DNA of 8,596 bases from Fibrobacteres bacterium CG2_30_45_31 (GTDB lineage: Bacteria; Fibrobacterota; Fibrobacteria; Fibrobacterales; Fibrobacteraceae): assembly GCA_001873075.1 (NCBI GenBank), contig MNYL01000202.1:1-8596 (forward strand), in the 5' to 3' direction. Each line of letters starts with the position of its first letter. The stretch's first letter is position 1. Positions 6,591 to 8,596 of this stretch are shown piece after piece. The notes beneath the pieces were generated by a model, which worked only from the letters and a program-made list of their open reading frames with translations, ran no database searches and had not been told where the DNA came from. The translations under genes were made by a program, and so were the position numbers.

Positions 6591-6608
6591 CTTATGTTCA
6601 AACATAAG
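6591..6608. repeat. Perfect inverted repeat behind the metK terminator
   Basis: CTTATGTT (6591-6598), CA, AACATAAG (6601-6608): 8-bp perfect arms with a 2-bp centre. TTCAAAC also occurs twice with a 12-bp period (6585-6591 and 6597-6603). The tiny centre favours a protein-binding site over an RNA hairpin. It lies about 90 bp upstream of the candidate mqnE promoter. Confidence 0.4.
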
Positions 6609-6696
6609 GACTACCCACTCCCCTGCCAAGCCTCCTCTCTAATCTCTTGGATTCAATTTCCCGTAGCCTAGAGACCAACAACTATCTCTGTTTGAT

Positions 6697-6726
6697 TTGA
6701 TGTCATTCTGCTTTCAGTGTTATATT
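6697..6726 (+). promoter_or_regulatory. Candidate extended -10 promoter for mqnE
   Basis: TTGATG (6697-6702), an 18-bp spacer, then TATATT (6721-6726, 5 of 6 to TATAAT) preceded by TG plus one base (6718-6720), the extended -10 element. Predicted start near 6733, giving a leader of about 155 nt before the mqnE ATG. Confidence 0.45.
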
Positions 6727-6844
6727 GGGATTACCCCATAGCTTGCGACGGAATAGTTCATTACGGGATAGTTGTGCAAAAAGAAATTTTTAGAAAAACT
6801 CCCCCACAGCAAACTTTTGAAAATTCAAAGCCTCATTAATTTTT

Positions 6845-6870
6845 AAATTGATGTTATTCAATTTTTTGTT
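6845..6870 (+). promoter_or_regulatory. AT-rich hairpin with T-run in the mqnE leader
   Basis: AAATTGA (6845-6851), loop TGTTAT, TCAATTT (6858-6864), then TTTGTTTT-like sequence. The shape resembles a weak intrinsic terminator 18-43 bases upstream of the mqnE start. The stem has only one G-C pair on each side of its centre, so its stability is doubtful. Confidence 0.3.
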
Positions 6871-6887
6871 TTCTCCATAGGCATCCC

Positions 6888-7946
6888 ATGAACTCCAGAC
6901 TTTCCGAAACACAGGCTCTTGATCTTTTTTTGAATGCGCCCTTACAAGAATTGTGTAAAAAGGCCAATGAAGAAAAAGAAGCTCGTCATGGAAAGTACGT
7001 GTACTGGGTCAATAACCGCCAAATCAATTACACAAATATTTGTGTTTTACATTGCAAATTTTGTTCTTTTTCAAAAATAAAAAAGGACAGTCCTAATGCC
7101 TACGATTGGAGTCATGAGACGATTTTAGAAAAAGCCGCGCAAGCGGTCGCTCACGGTGCAGAGGAACTCCATATTGTGGGAGGCTTACACCCCGATCACC
7201 CATTTTCTTACTATGTGGAAATGCTTCGCAAGTTGCGCAACGCGTTCCCGAAAGTGAATTTAAAAGCATTTACCGCCGTCGAACTTTGCCACTTTGCGAA
7301 GCTTTCCGGGCGCGCGCTCAGCGATATTATCGCGGAGCTGAAAGCCGCAGGCTTGGACGCTCTGCCGGGGGGAGGCGCTGAAATTTTGGTGCAGAGCGTG
7401 CGCGACGAAATCTGCGGGGCGAAGGAAACTGGGGAGGAGTGGCTCGAAGCTCATAGAGTGGCACACCAAGCGGGAATTCATACGAATGCAACGATGCTGA
7501 TGGGACATATTGAAAAGCCCGAAGATCGGATTCGTCACATGGCAATGCTTCGTGACTTACAAGATGAAACGCATGGATTTTTCGCGTTTATACCTCTCGT
7601 TTTTCACCCGGAACATAACAGCCTCGGACGTATCATCACTCAAAAAATGAGCCCAGAAGATATTCTACGCACTGTTGCCATTTCACGTCTTTTTCTCGAC
7701 AATTTTCCGCACATCAAAGCGTACTGGATTCAGATGGGCTTGGACACCGCTCTCCGCGCCTTGCACTGCGGAGCTTCGGATATGGATGGAACCATCATCG
7801 AAGAAAAAATTACCCACGCTGCAGGGGCCAATACCGACGTGGGAATGAGCCCTGAACGGATGAAGGCATTGATTCTCCAAGAAGGGCTTGTGCCCCTGGA
7901 GAGAAATGCAAAATACGAAACGGAAGAAAAGTTTCGTCACTATTGA
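6888..7946 (+). CDS. mqnE: Aminofutalosine synthase MqnE (radical SAM, menaquinone biosynthesis)
   Basis: The 352-aa radical-SAM enzyme joins 3-[(1-carboxyvinyl)oxy]benzoate and SAM to make 6-amino-6-deoxyfutalosine, an early step of the futalosine route to menaquinone. The CxxxCxxC cluster motif is Cys52, Cys56, Cys59 in NICVLHCKFCSF, holding the 4Fe-4S cluster. Other family blocks: HIVGGLHP (95-102), LPGGGAEI (159-166), TMLMGHIEKPEDR (202-214), FIPLVFHPEH (234-243), HIKAYW (275-280), and DMDGTIIEEKITHAAGA (298-314). The FIPL.F block separates it from MqnC, which has a different sequence there. The length is at the short end of the family. The ATG at 6888 has only a weak AGG upstream, but the N-terminal helix matches the family start. 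No other mqn gene is in the window, so the pathway genes must be scattered. The middle third is much richer in GC than the 5' third. Confidence 0.93.
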   Translation: MNSRLSETQALDLFLNAPLQELCKKANEEKEARHGKYVYWVNNRQINYTNICVLHCKFCSFSKIKKDSPNAYDWSHETILEKAAQAVAHGAEELHIVGGLHPDHPFSYYVEMLRKLRNAFPKVNLKAFTAVELCHFAKLSGRALSDIIAELKAAGLDALPGGGAEILVQSVRDEICGAKETGEEWLEAHRVAHQAGIHTNATMLMGHIEKPEDRIRHMAMLRDLQDETHGFFAFIPLVFHPEHNSLGRIITQKMSPEDILRTVAISRLFLDNFPHIKAYWIQMGLDTALRALHCGASDMDGTIIEEKITHAAGANTDVGMSPERMKALILQEGLVPLERNAKYETEEKFRHY

Positions 7947-7982
7947 TTCGGTATATCAAGCCGCTGAGGATGATTGCCCTAA

Positions 7983-7996
7983 AACATAAATATGTT
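7983..7996. repeat. Small inverted repeat after mqnE
   Basis: AACATA (7983-7988), AA, TATGTT (7991-7996): perfect 6-bp arms with a 2-bp centre. The half-site is the same as in the palindrome at 6591-6608 but in the opposite order. Such AT-rich matches can arise by chance. Confidence 0.25.
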
Positions 7997-8015
7997 GGCA
8001 CCTATATGACTAAAG

Positions 8016-8042
8016 CTCCAGCAAATCAGCTGGGGGCGTTTT
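8016..8042 (+). terminator. Possible weak terminator after mqnE
   Basis: CTCCAGC (8016-8022), loop AAATCA, GCTGGGG (8029-8035) with one T-G wobble, followed by GCGTTTT. The T-run is short and offset by three bases, so termination is uncertain. No better candidate is seen in the 70 bases after the mqnE stop. Confidence 0.35.
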
Positions 8043-8096
8043 GCCAGAGGCCATCGCTGTCCTAGTGCGGCTATTCTGAATTTTTCAGAGTTTATC

Positions 8097-8118
8097 GCAA
8101 TATTTCAAAGCAATATTG
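8097..8118. repeat. GCAATATT repeat pair / hairpin next to the transglutaminase-like gene
   Basis: GCAATATT occurs at 8097-8104 and 8110-8117, 13 bp apart. Because AATATT is self-complementary, CAATATT (8098-8104) and AATATTG (8112-8118) also form a hairpin with a 7-base loop. It lies 10 bp beyond the stop of the minus-strand gene. No T-run follows on that strand, so it is not a standard terminator. Confidence 0.3.
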
Positions 8119-8127
8119 AACCGTTCC

Positions 8128-8596
8128 CTAAGGAATATCGTTCGGTAGAATTCCCAGGGTTCTCGACGCCTCAATATCAATAAGTCTAGATGTGGAATCC
8201 GCAAAATTGCCTGCGGTGACTTGGGCATTATACTTGTCTATGCCAGAGACATTAGCCTGTTCGTAAGTCGCAGGAGCATCACCCCAAGCCTGGGTCGTTT
8301 CTAGAAAATTAAGAGTATTTCCACCCCGTGTCGTCCGCCAGCCAATAAAGGCGTGTCCAGGTATATGAACAATAAATACCTGAATGCCGATGGATTCCAA
8401 AATGGAGGCAAAGAGGAAAGTACCTTCAATACAATTCGCTTGATGCGTTCTTAAAACTTCAATCGGGTATTTTATTTTTTGTCCAATACTCCCGGCATCA
8501 GGATTATTGACATAAGAAATCTTTTTGGCAGTAAGCATTTCATACACCGCCTGCACTTGCATCGTGACACTTTCTTCAACCGTTTTACCCGAATAG
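8128..8596 (-). CDS. Transglutaminase-like cysteine protease-fold protein, 5' part outside the window
   Basis: The frame runs open through the right edge, so the visible 155 residues are the C-terminal part of a longer protein; the internal ATG at 8562 is not a convincing start. The segment NCIEGTFLFASILESIGIQVFIV followed by PGHAFIGW is typical of the transglutaminase-like fold. It puts a nucleophilic Cys (residue 55 of the visible part), a His (81) and an acidic residue Glu (99, in NFLETT) in the right order and spacing for a catalytic triad. The pre-Cys stretch with PIEVLRTHQANC also fits, where the Cys sits at the start of a helix. Family members act as peptidases, crosslinking enzymes or peptide N-glycanases, and many bacterial ones are exported. 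The signal peptide and any other domains would lie beyond the edge. Function and localisation cannot be told. It converges on mqnE with 181 bp between. Confidence 0.75.
   Translation of the reverse strand, partial: YSGKTVEESVTMQVQAVYEMLTAKKISYVNNPDAGSIGQKIKYPIEVLRTHQANCIEGTFLFASILESIGIQVFIVHIPGHAFIGWRTTRGGNTLNFLETTQAWGDAPATYEQANVSGIDKYNAQVTAGNFADSTSRLIDIEASRTLGILPNDIP

Larger units (their letters stand above)
6512..6887. other. 376-bp intergenic region between metK and mqnE
   Basis: This gap holds the metK terminator, an 18-bp palindrome right behind it, a likely extended -10 promoter (6697-6726), a near-direct repeat GGAATAGTT / GGGATAGTT (6750-6758, 6765-6773), and an AT-rich hairpin just before mqnE. 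I see no tRNA, no convincing small protein gene and no recognisable riboswitch consensus. The part from 6609 to 6690 is pyrimidine-rich on the plus strand with no structure I can name. Confidence 0.6.

Noticed and set aside
6513..6605. 30-codon minus-strand ORF starting inside the palindrome after metK
   Set aside because: It runs straight through the metK terminator stem, has poor ribosome-site spacing and no recognisable product.

Overview
The window looks like an ordinary chromosomal stretch of a Gram-negative-type bacterium. It has a lipoprotein with a clean lipobox, a menaquinone (futalosine pathway) gene, moderate to low GC, short gaps, and genes in both orientations. A Fibrobacterota/Bacteroidota-like (FCB group) origin would fit the small HsdR-N-domain protein and the aminotransferase type. 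That assignment is a guess from general gene content and has low confidence. I see no rRNA, tRNA, CRISPR array, insertion sequence, integrase or phage gene.

Layout from left to right. (1) 51-1293, minus strand: a small orphan PD-(D/E)XK nuclease-domain protein (HsdR N-terminal type), followed by a short MetF-like methylenetetrahydrofolate reductase. The gap between them holds a striking 26-bp quasi-palindrome. (2) 1351-2661, plus: a PLP-dependent class I/II aminotransferase, divergent from the nuclease gene. (3) A bidirectional terminator at about 2682-2719, shared with the convergent exodeoxyribonuclease III gene (2731-3531, minus). (4) 3532-3809: a 278-bp divergent gap with a likely xth promoter and a long stem-loop, leading into an unrecognised lipoprotein gene (3810-4406, plus). 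(5) A Nif3-family dinuclear metal protein gene (4417-5178, minus), convergent with the lipoprotein gene and divergent from metK. (6) metK (5321-6511, plus) with a good sigma70-type promoter and a strong intrinsic terminator. (7) A 376-bp gap with a palindrome, a likely extended -10 promoter and a roughly 155-nt leader before mqnE (6888-7946, plus). (8) A repeat-rich 181-bp gap, then the 3' part of a transglutaminase-like gene on the minus strand that runs off the right edge.

Functional links are loose. The MetF-like protein and MetK both belong to one-carbon/methionine/SAM metabolism. MqnE is a radical-SAM enzyme that uses the product of MetK. The rest is housekeeping (DNA repair, Nif3) or unknown. 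Almost every gene seems to be its own transcription unit; the nuclease/metF pair is the only plausible operon. I found no convincing new multi-gene system. The best leads are non-coding: the 26-bp dyad upstream of metF, the stem-loop upstream of the lipoprotein gene, and the long structured leader of mqnE. The lone HsdR-N nuclease is also worth a look.
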